Below, piece after piece: positions 6,673 to 6,727 of a stretch of 6,727 nt of DNA. The notes below the pieces were generated by a model that made no database searches, was not told the origin of the DNA, and worked only from the letters and a program-made list of their open reading frames with translations. The number at the start of each line of letters is the position of its first letter. The first letter of the stretch is position 1. Made by a program: the position numbers and the translations under genes. Origin of the DNA: an uncultured Alphaproteobacteria bacterium. Its GTDB lineage: Bacteria > Pseudomonadota > Alphaproteobacteria > CASFRQ01 > SAAU01. Location of the stretch: contig CASFRQ010000136.1 in the NCBI GenBank assembly GCA_949296785.1, positions 1-6,727 of the forward strand, given 5' to 3'.

Positions 6673-6727
6673 ATCTTTGCCGCCGGGTAAGGAATTTGAC
6701 ACTCTGTTTTTCTGTCGTCAGGCCTTA
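6673..6727 (+). ncRNA. Start of an unidentified, possibly structured transcript (leader or small RNA), cut by the window edge
   Basis: This is the stretch just after the consensus promoter. It contains TAAGG (6688-6692), which pairs with CCTTA (6723-6727). Inside that, TTGAC (6696-6700) pairs with GTCAG (6717-6721), counting one T-G wobble, around a pyrimidine-rich loop. The outer stem may continue beyond the right edge, as GCCGGG lies directly 5' of TAAGG. I do not recognise an RNA family, and it could equally be the 5' leader of a protein gene. The evidence is only pairing read by eye plus the promoter. Confidence 0.25.

Overview
The window holds most of a conserved proteobacterial outer-membrane biogenesis cluster, all on the + strand: cdsA (5' end cut by the window edge), rseP, bamA, an ompH/skp-like gene, lpxD and fabZ. 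The order cdsA - rseP - bamA - skp - lpxD - fabZ, the single-PDZ form of RseP (about 370 residues) and the mixed, AT-leaning base composition with many TTG, AAA, GAA and TTT codons suggest a low-to-moderate GC alphaproteobacterium, perhaps from an uncultured host-associated lineage. That placement is inferred from gene order and protein architecture, not from a marker-gene search.

Layout. Positions 1-707 are the C-terminal part of CDP-diglyceride synthase. A 112-bp spacer (708-819) contains an imperfect purine/pyrimidine hairpin; many alphaproteobacteria have dxr at this point, and it is absent here. From rseP (820-1932) to skp (4200-4874) the genes are almost seamless: rseP and bamA share ATGA, and bamA and skp are 3 bp apart. 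An AT-rich 83-bp gap then leads to lpxD (4958-5986), which has a clear ribosome-binding site, and fabZ (5993-6490) follows after 6 bp. A textbook intrinsic terminator at 6513-6540 ends the cluster. The last 187 bp hold no protein gene. They carry a consensus sigma-70-type promoter (TTGACA, 16 nt, TATAAT) inside a 7-bp inverted repeat, followed by a probable structured transcript that runs off the right edge.

How the genes work together. CdsA makes CDP-diacylglycerol for phospholipids. RseP is an intramembrane protease (site-2 protease family). BamA inserts outer-membrane beta-barrels, and the Skp-like protein is its likely periplasmic chaperone. LpxD performs the third committed acylation step of lipid A synthesis. 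FabZ dehydrates the 3-hydroxyacyl-ACP pool that LpxD also draws on. The cluster therefore couples phospholipid, lipid A and outer-membrane-protein supply.

The coding part is ordinary core genome, and I see no new defence, mobile or biosynthetic system in it. The places worth a second look are the missing dxr with its hairpin spacer, the stop after fabZ where lpxA would be expected, the long and possibly membrane-anchored Skp-like protein, and the strong promoter with an unidentified transcript at the right edge.
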